Assembly: GCF_002245495.1 (NCBI RefSeq)
Contig: NZ_NQJF01000006.1
Location: forward strand, 170,834-234,833
Direction: 5' to 3'
Source: Oceanimonas baumannii
GTDB lineage: Bacteria > Pseudomonadota > Gammaproteobacteria > Enterobacterales > Aeromonadaceae
DNA: 64,000 nt
How positions within the stretch are numbered: the stretch's first letter is position 1; each line of letters begins with the position of its first letter. The notes beneath the pieces were generated by a model. It was not told the DNA's origin and did no database searches. It was given only the letters and a program-made list of their open reading frames with translations. Both the position numbers and the translations under genes were made by a program. Shown one piece after another: positions 46,223-55,303 of this stretch.

Positions 46223-47073
46223 GAGCCCGGCTGGGGGCCGACAGCCAGCTGCTGGCGATATTTTTGCTGGTGCTCGGTAACCTGATGATTTCGTTTGGCG
46301 ATGTACTGGTAAAACTGATGGGGCAAAGCCAGATCAGTCCTTACCAGTACGTGTTCCTGCGTTTTACCATAACATCCCTGATACTGCTGCCATTCTGGTG
46401 GCGGCTGTCGCCGGAGCGGCGGGGCTGGGGCCAGTGGAAAATTCATTTTCTTCGGGGTCACCTGCTGCTGATGGGCTCGGCCTGCGTGTTTATCAGCCTG
46501 ATGTACCTACCTCTGGCGACTGCCAACGCCGTTTTCTATGCGGCTCCGTTACTGACCTTGCCACTGGCTGCACTGATAAGCCGGGAGCAGGTGCGTCCGG
46601 TTACCTATGGCGTGAGCCTGCTGGGCTTTGGCGGTATTCTTATGGTACTGAATCCTGCCGAATGGCACTGGGCGGGCTGGGTGGCGCTGCTGACGGCGTT
46701 GTCGATGGCGTCCACAAATGTGCTGGTACGCAGGTTGCCCAAAGGCCGCTCGGTGCTGGCAACTCTGTTTATGACCCAAGCGCTGGCCATTCCTGTCAGT
46801 CTGGTCCTGGCGCTGCCTGGGTGGCAACCTGTCCCTTCTGACATATGGTGGCTGCTGATTGGGGTCACCTTGATCGGTATTATTTACCAGGGCATCTGTA
46901 TCATGGCTTACGCCATGGCTGATGCCAGCAAAATTGCTGCCAGTGAATACTCCGGGCTGATTTTCGTCACCTTGATGGGGATGGTGCTGTTTTCCGAGTA
47001 CCCTGACTGGAATGTTTACCTCGGAGCACTGGTGGTGATCGCCGTCATCGGCCTGCAACGGCGGCTGCGCTAG
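46210..47073 (+). CDS. EamA/DMT-family transporter
   Basis: This 287-residue protein starts at GTG 46210 with GGAG upstream. Ten membrane helices in two EamA repeats are visible (SPYQYVFLRFTITSLILLPF in the first). IMAYAMADASKIAASEYSGL is a typical second-repeat motif. It exports a small metabolite; the substrate cannot be told from sequence. Confidence 0.87.
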   Translation: MQRVRARLGADSQLLAIFLLVLGNLMISFGDVLVKLMGQSQISPYQYVFLRFTITSLILLPFWWRLSPERRGWGQWKIHFLRGHLLLMGSACVFISLMYLPLATANAVFYAAPLLTLPLAALISREQVRPVTYGVSLLGFGGILMVLNPAEWHWAGWVALLTALSMASTNVLVRRLPKGRSVLATLFMTQALAIPVSLVLALPGWQPVPSDIWWLLIGVTLIGIIYQGICIMAYAMADASKIAASEYSGLIFVTLMGMVLFSEYPDWNVYLGALVVIAVIGLQRRLR

Positions 47074-47242
47074 CGCATAGCTGTAAGCGGTCAGCTATAA
47101 GCCAAGTGCTTGTTAGCCGATGCTTGGGTATGTGGCACCGCATTGCCGGATAATTTTTGCAGCCTCACGCCATCCCACAGGCACCAGAACAGCGCTGCAG
47201 GCCACTCGGGCGACTTACAGCCTATAGCTGACAGCTTAACGC
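47073..47242. repeat. 170-bp MITE-like element with imperfect terminal inverted repeats
   Basis: The left end GCGCATAGCTGTAAGC and right end (reverse complement GCGTTAAGCTGTCAGC) match at about 22 of 31 bases. Both ends hold the words GCTGTAAG and GTCAGCTATA. It fills most of the gap between the transporter and rpsF. There is no open frame inside. It may be a non-autonomous mobile or palindromic intergenic repeat. Confidence 0.5.
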
Positions 47243-47365
47243 TTTCTTTTTCCCCAGTTATCCCTTAAACTACGCGGCCTTGAAATCAGTCATAAAACCC
47301 AAGTTCCTTGCCTCCGCTGGTGTGACTGAGCCCGCGCAGAGGCTATAACCCGTAAGGAGCAATCC

Positions 47366-47737
47366 ATGCGTCATTACGAAATCGTATTCATGGTTCACCC
47401 TGACCAGAGTGAACAGGTTCCCGGCATGATTGAGCGCTACACCGGTGCCATCACCACTGCCGGTGGTCAGATCCACCGTCTGGAAGACTGGGGCCGTCGT
47501 CAGCTGGCTTATCCGATCAACAAGCTGCACAAAGCTCACTACGTTCTGATGAACGTTGAAGCTGACCAGGCTGTGATCGACGAGCTGGAAACCAACTTCC
47601 GCTACAACGACGCCGTGCTGCGCAACATGATCATGCGCACCAAGCAGGCCGTTACCGAGCCTTCCGAAATGGCCAAGGCCAAGGAAGAGCGTCAGCCCCG
47701 TCGCGACGATGCTCGCGCCGAAGCCGCTGCCGAGTAA
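47366..47737 (+). CDS. rpsF: 30S ribosomal protein S6
   Basis: This 123-residue protein begins [20 protein letters not shown], the S6 start. [20 protein letters not shown] is conserved, and the tail is acidic and Ala-rich. It binds S18. It is the first gene of rpsF-rpsR-rplI. In E. coli priB lies between rpsF and rpsR; here only 27 bases separate them. Confidence 0.97.
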   Translation: MRHYEIVFMVHPDQSEQVPGMIERYTGAITTAGGQIHRLEDWGRRQLAYPINKLHKAHYVLMNVEADQAVIDELETNFRYNDAVLRNMIMRTKQAVTEPSEMAKAKEERQPRRDDARAEAAAE

Positions 47738-47752
47738 TTCACGTTTTAGTAG

Positions 47753-47992
<240 letters not shown>

Positions 47993-48032
47993 GCAGCGGC
48001 CTAACTCGTACCTGTAAAGAGGAAAGGTAATC

Positions 48033-48482
48033 ATGCAAGTAATTCTGCTGGATAAAATTGCCAAGCTGGGCGGCCTGGGCGACCAGGTAACCGTTAAATC
48101 CGGTTACGCTCGTAACTACCTGCTGCCCCAGGGCAAAGCAGTACTGGCGACCAAAGACAACGTTGCGACCTTCGAAGCTCGCCGCGCCGAGCTGGAAGCC
48201 AAACTGGCTGACCAGCTGGCTGCTGCCCAGGCTCGTGCCGATCAGCTGTCTGCACTGGAAGCTGTTGTGATTGAATCCAAGTCCGGTGACGAAGGTAAGC
48301 TGTTCGGCTCCATCGGTGCCCGCGACGTGGCTGACGCCATCACCGCTGCCGGTGTTGAAGTGGCCAAGAGCGACGTTCGTCTGTACGACGGCGTTCTGCG
48401 CAACGTAGGTGAATACGAAGTAGGTGTTCAGCTGCACGCCGACGTTAAAGCTACTGTAACCATCAAGGTGGTTGCTGCCTGA
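48033..48482 (+). CDS. rplI: 50S ribosomal protein L9
   Basis: This 149-residue protein begins [20 protein letters not shown], with [17 protein letters not shown] as the L9 signature. The long connecting helix is followed by the C-terminal domain ending VTIKVVAA. It ends the operon and a strong terminator follows. Confidence 0.98.
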   Translation: MQVILLDKIAKLGGLGDQVTVKSGYARNYLLPQGKAVLATKDNVATFEARRAELEAKLADQLAAAQARADQLSALEAVVIESKSGDEGKLFGSIGARDVADAITAAGVEVAKSDVRLYDGVLRNVGEYEVGVQLHADVKATVTIKVVAA

Positions 48483-48504
48483 GTCAGGCCGTAGCATAAA
48501 AAAA

Positions 48505-48527
48505 CCCGCGCTAGTCGCGGGTTTTTT
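48505..48527 (+). terminator. rho-independent terminator after rplI
   Basis: CCCGCG, loop CTAGT, CGCGGG, then six T, with a matching A tract upstream. Confidence 0.9.
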
Positions 48528-48577
48528 ATTGCCCGTATTCCGGCTAAAGTGGAATAAACACGTCGGGAGGGAATAAT

Positions 48578-49315
48578 ATGGCAGACTGGATTACCGCAAG
48601 GGTCAAGGCCCGCAAAACCTGGTCCGATAATCTGTTTTCTCTGGTGCTGGATGCCGAGGTAGCCCCCTTTAAGGCGGGTCAGTTTACCAAGCTGGCGCGG
48701 CATACTGATGAGAAAAAAGTTGCCCGGGCTTATTCCTATGTGAATCCCCCCGATCAGAGCCCCGAGTTTTACGTTATTACCATTCCCGAAGGACAGCTTA
48801 CTCCCTGGCTGGCCGGCCTGGATGTAGGCGACGAGCTGCTGGTACAGCGCACTGCCGCCGGTTTTCTTACCCTGGATGAAGTTCCCCCGGGGCGGGATCT
48901 GTGGATGATGGCTACGGGGACCGGTGTGGGGCCGTTCGTTTCCATGCTGGCAGAAGGCAGTTGCTGGGAGCAGTTCGATAACATTGTGCTGGTGCACGGG
49001 GTTCGCTTTGCCGACGAGCTTGGCTATCGTCGCCACATTGCAGATCTGACGTCAGGTTGTTGTCACTTTCAGTATATCCCTTTCGTCTCCCGCGAAACCG
49101 CCGATAATGCAGAAACCGGCCGTATTACGCATGCGATCGGCGACGGCAGCCTGGAGCAGAAAGCCGGTCTCAGCCTTACTCCTGAGCACAGCAGGGTAAT
49201 GCTCTGTGGCAATCCGCAAATGGTGCGGGACACCCTGATTGAACTCAAAGCCAAAGGACTGCAAAAACATCTTCGCCGAAAGGCCGGCCAGATCCTGATG
49301 GAGAATTACTGGTAA
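48578..49315 (+). CDS. fpr: ferredoxin/flavodoxin-NADP+ reductase
   Basis: This 245-residue protein begins MADWITARVKARKTWSDNLF. FAD binding is by RAYSYVNPP. The NADP site has GTGVGPFVSML and the C-terminus AGQILMENYW. It passes electrons between NADPH and ferredoxin or flavodoxin and helps in oxidative stress. GGAGGG precedes the start. It has its own unit between rplI and an unrelated gene. Confidence 0.93.
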   Translation: MADWITARVKARKTWSDNLFSLVLDAEVAPFKAGQFTKLARHTDEKKVARAYSYVNPPDQSPEFYVITIPEGQLTPWLAGLDVGDELLVQRTAAGFLTLDEVPPGRDLWMMATGTGVGPFVSMLAEGSCWEQFDNIVLVHGVRFADELGYRRHIADLTSGCCHFQYIPFVSRETADNAETGRITHAIGDGSLEQKAGLSLTPEHSRVMLCGNPQMVRDTLIELKAKGLQKHLRRKAGQILMENYW

Positions 49316-49597
49316 GGTAGGGTTGTTACTGGGCTCGATGACACCGAGCCAATATCATTTTCAGGCGGATATTACCCAGTTAAAGAACTGGTGTTTCGTA
49401 TCATGTTTTTATGAATAAGTTATGAATAGTGGGAGTATTCAGACCTGGTGATCCTTACTCAGGCGACAGAACTTTCGCCTCTTTCCCTGCCCAAATATCA
49501 TCTGCTTTATGGGGGGGAGGCCAATAGTAAATATATTGATTGTCGGGGAAGAAATAGGGTTTAATAGGAATAACTTCTATCTTTAAGGACGAAAATT

Positions 49598-51094
49598 GTG
49601 AAACGTCTTTCTTTTTCCACGGCGCTGGCTGTGTTACTTGTTTCTTCACCTGTACTTGCACAAAGTGACCTGATACTCGAAGAGTATGAGGGGGGCACCC
49701 TCTATGACGAGGCCCACTACAGCTATATGCCGGCCAGAATATTGACTGATGGTAAACAATATGTCGATATGGTTGGTGACTATCGTGCCTATGCACTGAG
49801 CATCGATGCCAGTTTTAATCTTGGCTTCGTCCATTTCCTGGAAGATGTGAAAGATAAATTGTCCGCACAAGGGTTTCAGCTTGGTGTTTACTGTGTTGAG
49901 GAGTGCGGTAAGCGGGCATATATTGATATGATAGATGATACTTATCGTGATAATACTCTCTATCGTATTGGCTATATAAATGCTGGGAAGAACCAGTTTG
50001 GCTACCTTTCGGCATTTAAGCAAGCAGGAGATGGACAGCAGGCGGTTATGATCTTTGCTAGCCAGGAAAGAGATGGTGGCTTGAAATACGGTTATGAACA
50101 AGTTATTTCTTCTGCTATGCCGGATGCTGGAATTAGAGTGAAGCAGGATTTTGACATAAAGGCACTTGATTTCAGTCAGCTGAAGGCTGAAAAAAAGGAT
50201 GCGGCAGGAACCTCGGATCACCCTTTGATAGAACGCTTTCCCGGAAGTTATATCAAAAGTGCCGGAGTGAGTGATTTTGAGCGTTACCCTCTGATTACCG
50301 GTCAGTATAACAAGCATATTCCGGTTCAGCAGGTAGAGGGCAGGGTGACTACGCTGAATTACCGTATTAATAGAAACGTGGGAACCTATGCGGTCCATAA
50401 GAACTATATGAACGCACTCACCAATGCTGGTTTTGAAGTCATTTATGAGTGTGAGGCAAAGAACTGTGGTAACTATATTCTGCGTGATAATTACAAGGAT
50501 ACCATCTTCAGCAAGCGTTATGACTCTGATATCTACAACATGACCAAGAAGAAAAATTTTTACTTGTTCACCGCCCAGAAAGAGATGCCCTCAGGAAAGG
50601 TATATACATCTATGTATAGCTATCAGGGCAGAGCGGAAGATGATGTAGAACTGGTAGTTGACATCATCGAAGAGAAGGATATTAGTCATACTCCCCTGAA
50701 CATTGACAGTGACAGCCTAGGTAAGGAAATCAAGGCAACGGGCAGCGTTTCACTTTATGGCATTGAGTTTGACTTTGATGACCACACAATCAAGTCCAGC
50801 TCAAAACCGCAATTGGATGAAATTGCAGATTTCTTAACAAAGTCAGAGCAGGTGTCGCTGTATGTCGTGGGACATACTGATAATAAAGGAAGCTTCTCAT
50901 ATAATCAGGATTTGGCCACTAGACGTGCACGTGAAGTGGTGAATACATTAATACGTGACTACAGTATCGGAAAGGGGCGCTTACAAGCGGTAGGAGTAGG
51001 CCCGGTGGCTCCCATTGCTGCGAATGATAGTGAAGGGAATATGCAACGTAACCGGCGTGTTGAGCTGGTGCTTAAAGAGCCTATGTCCTTATAG
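49598..51094 (+). CDS. OmpA-type outer membrane protein with duplicated DUF4892-like domain
   Basis: This 498-residue protein starts at GTG 49598 with GGAC nearby. It has a signal peptide (MKRLSFSTALAVLLVSSPVL, cut after AQ). Two related modules follow: one near residues 22-185 and another from SDHPLIERFPGSYIKSAGV on. Each has a paired Cys segment (YCVEECGKRAY and YECEAKNCGNY). The C-terminal OmpA domain has GIEFDFDDHTI, VVGHTDNKGSFSYN and RNRRVELVLK. It should anchor to peptidoglycan in the periplasm. It is less GC-rich than its neighbours. Confidence 0.82.
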   Translation: MKRLSFSTALAVLLVSSPVLAQSDLILEEYEGGTLYDEAHYSYMPARILTDGKQYVDMVGDYRAYALSIDASFNLGFVHFLEDVKDKLSAQGFQLGVYCVEECGKRAYIDMIDDTYRDNTLYRIGYINAGKNQFGYLSAFKQAGDGQQAVMIFASQERDGGLKYGYEQVISSAMPDAGIRVKQDFDIKALDFSQLKAEKKDAAGTSDHPLIERFPGSYIKSAGVSDFERYPLITGQYNKHIPVQQVEGRVTTLNYRINRNVGTYAVHKNYMNALTNAGFEVIYECEAKNCGNYILRDNYKDTIFSKRYDSDIYNMTKKKNFYLFTAQKEMPSGKVYTSMYSYQGRAEDDVELVVDIIEEKDISHTPLNIDSDSLGKEIKATGSVSLYGIEFDFDDHTIKSSSKPQLDEIADFLTKSEQVSLYVVGHTDNKGSFSYNQDLATRRAREVVNTLIRDYSIGKGRLQAVGVGPVAPIAANDSEGNMQRNRRVELVLKEPMSL

Positions 51095-51102
51095 TGAGAT
51101 TA

Positions 51103-51140
51103 AACAAGCCCCATCAGACACTGAGTGGGGCTTGTTTTTT
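51103..51140 (+). terminator. rho-independent terminator
   Basis: AACAAGCCCCA and TGGGGCTTGTT form an 11-base stem around a 12-base loop, followed by four more T. Confidence 0.88.
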
Positions 51141-51179
51141 ACGCGAGCTTTTTTTAAAGGAACGGCCTTACTTTACTCT

Positions 51180-51347
51180 TCAGCGGGTTAATATCATCAT
51201 CAGACTGAGCAAGCCAGCCAGCCCCCAGCCAATTCCGATGATCCAGTAAAAGCCTTTGGCACCCTGTTTAATCGGAATACGGTGATAGATCAGAAAGAAA
51301 AACCAGAGCAACGCTGGAATGAGCGGCAGTAAAAATAATCGGGTCAT
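51180..51347 (-). CDS. small two-helix membrane protein
   Basis: ATG 51347 to TGA 51180 encodes 55 residues beginning MTRLFLLPLIPALLWFFFLI. A basic loop (YHRIPIKQGAKG) joins a second helix (FYWIIGIGWGLAGLLSLMMI). GAGG lies eight bases upstream. The clean two-helix hairpin and ribosome site support a real gene. The function is unknown. Confidence 0.6.
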   Translation of the reverse strand: MTRLFLLPLIPALLWFFFLIYHRIPIKQGAKGFYWIIGIGWGLAGLLSLMMILTR

Positions 51348-51486
51348 GGCCATTCCTCAAGGGTTGTCGTCTATGCTTCATTGCACTGTAGCAAGAGCGG
51401 GGCAACAGGCCAACCGACTTTCAGACCTGAACAAAGCCGTGCTATGGTGCTGCTCGTATAAGCCTCTCATGGAAAAGGAATCCAAC

Positions 51487-52419
51487 ATGAAACAGCTGGT
51501 AATCAATGCCTTTGGCGGGCCCGAGCAATTGCAACTGGTTGAAACCGACCATACCCCTCTGGCCTCGAATCAGGTCAGGGTGAAAATGCGCTATGCCGGA
51601 GTTAATCCGATAGACGCCAAAACCCGGGCCGGCCTGGGCTGGGGAGCGGAGGCTATTAAAGACCGACTGCCCTGGTCACCGGGGTTTGAGGTGATGGGCG
51701 AGGTACTGGAAGTCGGCTCCGAGGTATGCCGGTTTATGCCGGGGGATCGGGTCTTTGGCCTTGTTGCCGGGGGGGCCTATGGTGAAGAGCTGGTGGCAAA
51801 TTGTGATGATCTGATACCAGTGCCTGATGAGGTAACCGACAGCATGGCCGGTGGTCTCGCTCTGGCTGGAACCACTGCCTGGCAGGCGCTTGACCGGTAC
51901 GGCTTGCTGCAACAAGGGGAGCGAGTATTAATCTCGGCGGCGGCCGGTGGGGTAGGACACCTGGCTGTGCAGCTTGCGAAAGCACAGGGGGCCACTGTGG
52001 TGGCACTGGCATCCAGTGATAATCATGACTTCGTTAAAGCTCTGGGGGCTGATGAGGTGGTGGATTATCACGACGAGGCCGCAGTTGCTGCTATTTCACC
52101 GGTGGATCTGTTTCTTGATTTGGTCGGGGGAACTTCCGGCGAATCACTTTTGTCTCAGGTGAAACCGAATGGCCGAGTGGTTACCGTACCGACCATTACC
52201 GCCGACAAGGTAATGACTGCCGCAGCGCAACGGGGCATTAAGGCCACGGGCATGCTGAAGGAAAATAACCAGGATCATCTGGTTCTACTGGCGGAAGCGG
52301 TGGCACAGGGCCGCCTGAAAGTGGAAATAAGCCGGGTATTTGAGCTGGCCGACGGAGCCGAAGCTCATCGTCAAATAGAAACCGGCCATACACGTGGCAA
52401 AATTTTGCTACGGGGTTGA
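51487..52419 (+). CDS. NADPH:quinone oxidoreductase (zinc-free MDR family)
   Basis: ATG 51487 (MKQLVINAFGGPEQLQLVET) has AAGGAA upstream and gives 310 residues; the open frame to 51319 is not coding. GVNPIDAKTRAG and the Rossmann motif ISAAAGGVGHLAVQLA mark the quinone reductase group. There are no zinc Cys ligands. It reduces quinones or other enones with NADPH. The exact substrate is unknown. Confidence 0.88.
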   Translation: MKQLVINAFGGPEQLQLVETDHTPLASNQVRVKMRYAGVNPIDAKTRAGLGWGAEAIKDRLPWSPGFEVMGEVLEVGSEVCRFMPGDRVFGLVAGGAYGEELVANCDDLIPVPDEVTDSMAGGLALAGTTAWQALDRYGLLQQGERVLISAAAGGVGHLAVQLAKAQGATVVALASSDNHDFVKALGADEVVDYHDEAAVAAISPVDLFLDLVGGTSGESLLSQVKPNGRVVTVPTITADKVMTAAAQRGIKATGMLKENNQDHLVLLAEAVAQGRLKVEISRVFELADGAEAHRQIETGHTRGKILLRG

Positions 52420-52449
52420 CCGGCATTGTTGCTGATATAAGGAAACTGC

Positions 52450-55254
52450 ATGAAGTATTGGTCGTTGTTGCTGTTGTTGTGTCCGCTTGCTGGCCAGGCG
52501 GCACCTACCCTGGTAAAGCAGGCTGAGCCGGGACAGGATGAGCTGGTGATCCCCTATAAGTTGTATCGCCTCGACAACGGACTGACGGTGATCCTCAATC
52601 CTGACAAGTCAGATCCGCTGGCACATGTGGAAGTCACCTATCATGTGGGCTCCGCCCGTGAACAGCCGGATCAAACCGGTTTTGCCCACTTTTTTGAACA
52701 TATGATGTTCCAAGGCTCAAAGCATGTGGGTGATCAGGAGCACTTTCGTCTGATCAACGAAGCTGGCGGCACCATGAACGGTACGACGAATCAGGACCGA
52801 ACCAATTACTTTGAAACGGTACCTGCCAACCACCTGGAGAAGGTGCTCTGGCTGGAAGCTGACCGCATGGGCTTTTTGCTGGAAGCGGTCAGCCAGCACA
52901 AGTTTGAAATTCAGCGCGACACGGTGAAGAACGAACGGGCACAACGTATTGATAATCAGCCCTATGGCCTGGTGGGTGAGCGCATGGATGAGTTGCTTTA
53001 TCCTCGTGATCACCCATATAGCTGGCCGACCATCGGTTATGTAGAGGATCTGGATCGGGTTGATGTCAACGATCTCAAGGCGTTTTTCTTGCGTTGGTAT
53101 GGGCCTAATAACGCAACGCTGGTGATTTCCGGCGATTTTGATACCGAGCAGACCCTGCAATGGGTAGATAAGTATTTTAGCCCGATTCCGGCGGGCCCTG
53201 AGGTTAAGCGGGCCAAGCCGGCACCGGCAGCGCTTGAACAGAACCGTCACCAGACCCTGGAAGACTCGCGTATTCGCATGCCCATGCTGTATATGTCGTA
53301 TCCCACGGTCTGGCTGGGCAATGAAGATGAAGCCGCTCTGGATGTATTAGCCAATGTGCTGGGAGGCGGTAAAAACTCGTTGCTTTACCAGGAATTGGTG
53401 GAAACCGGGAAGGCAGTATCTGCCGGAGCAGGGCATTATTGCGCCGAACTGGCATGTAACTTCAGCATCTGGGCCTATGCCAATCCGTCTAAAAACGGCG
53501 ATCTGACACCGCTGAAGGAAGACGTTGAACGTATTATCAATAACATTACCGCACGTGGTATTGAAGCCGATGACGTGTCCAAGGCGGTAACTGAACTGCG
53601 TGCCGATCTCATTCTTGGTCTTGACAGTGCTCAGGGGAAGGCGCGCCAGCTTTCATTGGGGCAGGTGCTGCGAGATGATCCGCTCTATGCCATCAATGCC
53701 TGGCGTCAGCTGGCTGACACCTCGCCCGATGAAGTGACAGCGGCTTATCAGCGTTACCTTAAGAACAAACCGCATGCACTGCTGAGTGTGGTACCCACCG
53801 GAAAAACCGAATGGCAGGCGGCCGAACCCGACTACATTACACCGGAACGGGAATTGCTCGAGCATCAGCATATTGATGAGTTGCCCCTGCGCACGGTAAC
53901 GGATGAATTCGACCGCAGCCGGATGCCAGCTCCCGGTAAGCCTGTGACTACTTCCGTGCCGCCGCTGTGGCAGGAAACCATTGGTGATAATGTTGAGCTC
54001 CTGGGCACGGTGAACAGTGAAATCCCCGCTGTCTCCATTATTTTTGCTTTGCCAGGAGGGCAGCACGCAGAAGCAGAAGACGAAGCCGGGCTGGCTGCCT
54101 TGACTGCGGCCATGATGAGTCAGGGCACTGAGAGGCTCAGTAATGGTGATTTCAGCGAAGCGCTGGAACGTCTAGGAGCCAGCATTAATGTGCGTAATGG
54201 CTTCTATACCAATTTGATTGAGGTCACTACGCTTACCGATACTCTTCCTGACACATTGAAACTGGTGGAAGAGTTGCTGTTCCATCCGGGATTCCGTTCG
54301 TCGGATTTTGAAAAGGTGAAATCCCGGATGCTGGAGTCCATGGCTCAAAGCCGCAATCAGCCGTCCTGGCTGGCGCGTCAGGGTTTTAATGAGTTGATGT
54401 ACGGAAACAGCCGCCTGGGGTTGCCCGATGATGGGATGCCGGAAAATATAGAGCGTTTTACGCTTGAGCAGGTAAAGGCGTTCTATCAGCGTTACTACAA
54501 TCCCAAGAACGGCCATGTCATTATTGCAGGCGATCTGACGCCGGAGCAGGCAAAGCGGGATGTAGCTTTTCTCACCCGTTGGCAGGGGGAAGCGCCGGTG
54601 TTACCTGCGGTTAAGGTACCCGAGCAGCCAGCCGAACCTGGTATCTATGTGATCGACATGCCTGGAGCTGTGCAGTCGGTAGTTCGGGTGGGACGCCGAG
54701 CCCTGCCGGTAGACGCCACCGGGCCGTATTTTTACGGTCAGCTGATGAACTATAACCTGGGTGGCAATTTTAACAGCCGCATTAACCTGAATCTGCGAGA
54801 GGATAAGGGCTATACCTATGGCGCTTATTCTTATTTCAGTGGTAACCGGGATGCAGGTGTTTTTGCGGTGGCAGGAGATGTGCGTGGCGACGCGACTGCC
54901 GGAGCCATTAAGGAAATACTTGAGGAAATGACGCTGTTTGCAGCCAAGGGGCCGACTGCCGAAGAGTTGGCTTACCTTAAGAGCAGTTATTCCCAGCAGG
55001 ATGCCTTAAGTTATGAAACCCTGGGGAAAAAAGCAGGTTTTCTGCTTAATCTGGCGATGCTGGAGCTTTCTCCGGACTATCTGACCAAACAACAGCAAAT
55101 TGTGGCAAATGTGGATGCAGCCACCCTGACGGAACAGGCGAAAAAGTGGCTGGATCCCACAAAAATGGTCATTGTGGTGGCTGGTGATAAGGCAAAGCTT
55201 GAAAAATCGCTGGCACAACTCAATCTTCCTATACACGACTTAACCATTGAATAA
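52450..55254 (+). CDS. M16-family zinc metalloprotease, periplasmic
   Basis: This 934-residue protein has a signal peptide (MKYWSLLLLLCPLAGQAAP). The zinc site is HFFEH (His80, Glu83, His84) with the distal Glu in TVKNERAQR. A second M16 domain starts near residue 500 and lacks HxxEH, as expected for a two-domain clamshell. It degrades peptides in the periplasm. Related enzymes are pitrilysin and the pqqL group. Confidence 0.9.
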   Translation: MKYWSLLLLLCPLAGQAAPTLVKQAEPGQDELVIPYKLYRLDNGLTVILNPDKSDPLAHVEVTYHVGSAREQPDQTGFAHFFEHMMFQGSKHVGDQEHFRLINEAGGTMNGTTNQDRTNYFETVPANHLEKVLWLEADRMGFLLEAVSQHKFEIQRDTVKNERAQRIDNQPYGLVGERMDELLYPRDHPYSWPTIGYVEDLDRVDVNDLKAFFLRWYGPNNATLVISGDFDTEQTLQWVDKYFSPIPAGPEVKRAKPAPAALEQNRHQTLEDSRIRMPMLYMSYPTVWLGNEDEAALDVLANVLGGGKNSLLYQELVETGKAVSAGAGHYCAELACNFSIWAYANPSKNGDLTPLKEDVERIINNITARGIEADDVSKAVTELRADLILGLDSAQGKARQLSLGQVLRDDPLYAINAWRQLADTSPDEVTAAYQRYLKNKPHALLSVVPTGKTEWQAAEPDYITPERELLEHQHIDELPLRTVTDEFDRSRMPAPGKPVTTSVPPLWQETIGDNVELLGTVNSEIPAVSIIFALPGGQHAEAEDEAGLAALTAAMMSQGTERLSNGDFSEALERLGASINVRNGFYTNLIEVTTLTDTLPDTLKLVEELLFHPGFRSSDFEKVKSRMLESMAQSRNQPSWLARQGFNELMYGNSRLGLPDDGMPENIERFTLEQVKAFYQRYYNPKNGHVIIAGDLTPEQAKRDVAFLTRWQGEAPVLPAVKVPEQPAEPGIYVIDMPGAVQSVVRVGRRALPVDATGPYFYGQLMNYNLGGNFNSRINLNLREDKGYTYGAYSYFSGNRDAGVFAVAGDVRGDATAGAIKEILEEMTLFAAKGPTAEELAYLKSSYSQQDALSYETLGKKAGFLLNLAMLELSPDYLTKQQQIVANVDAATLTEQAKKWLDPTKMVIVVAGDKAKLEKSLAQLNLPIHDLTIE

Positions 55255-55303
55255 TGAGGCAGTGCCTCCCGCGGTGCCTTTACGGCACCGCGTTAAAGAG
55301 CGA

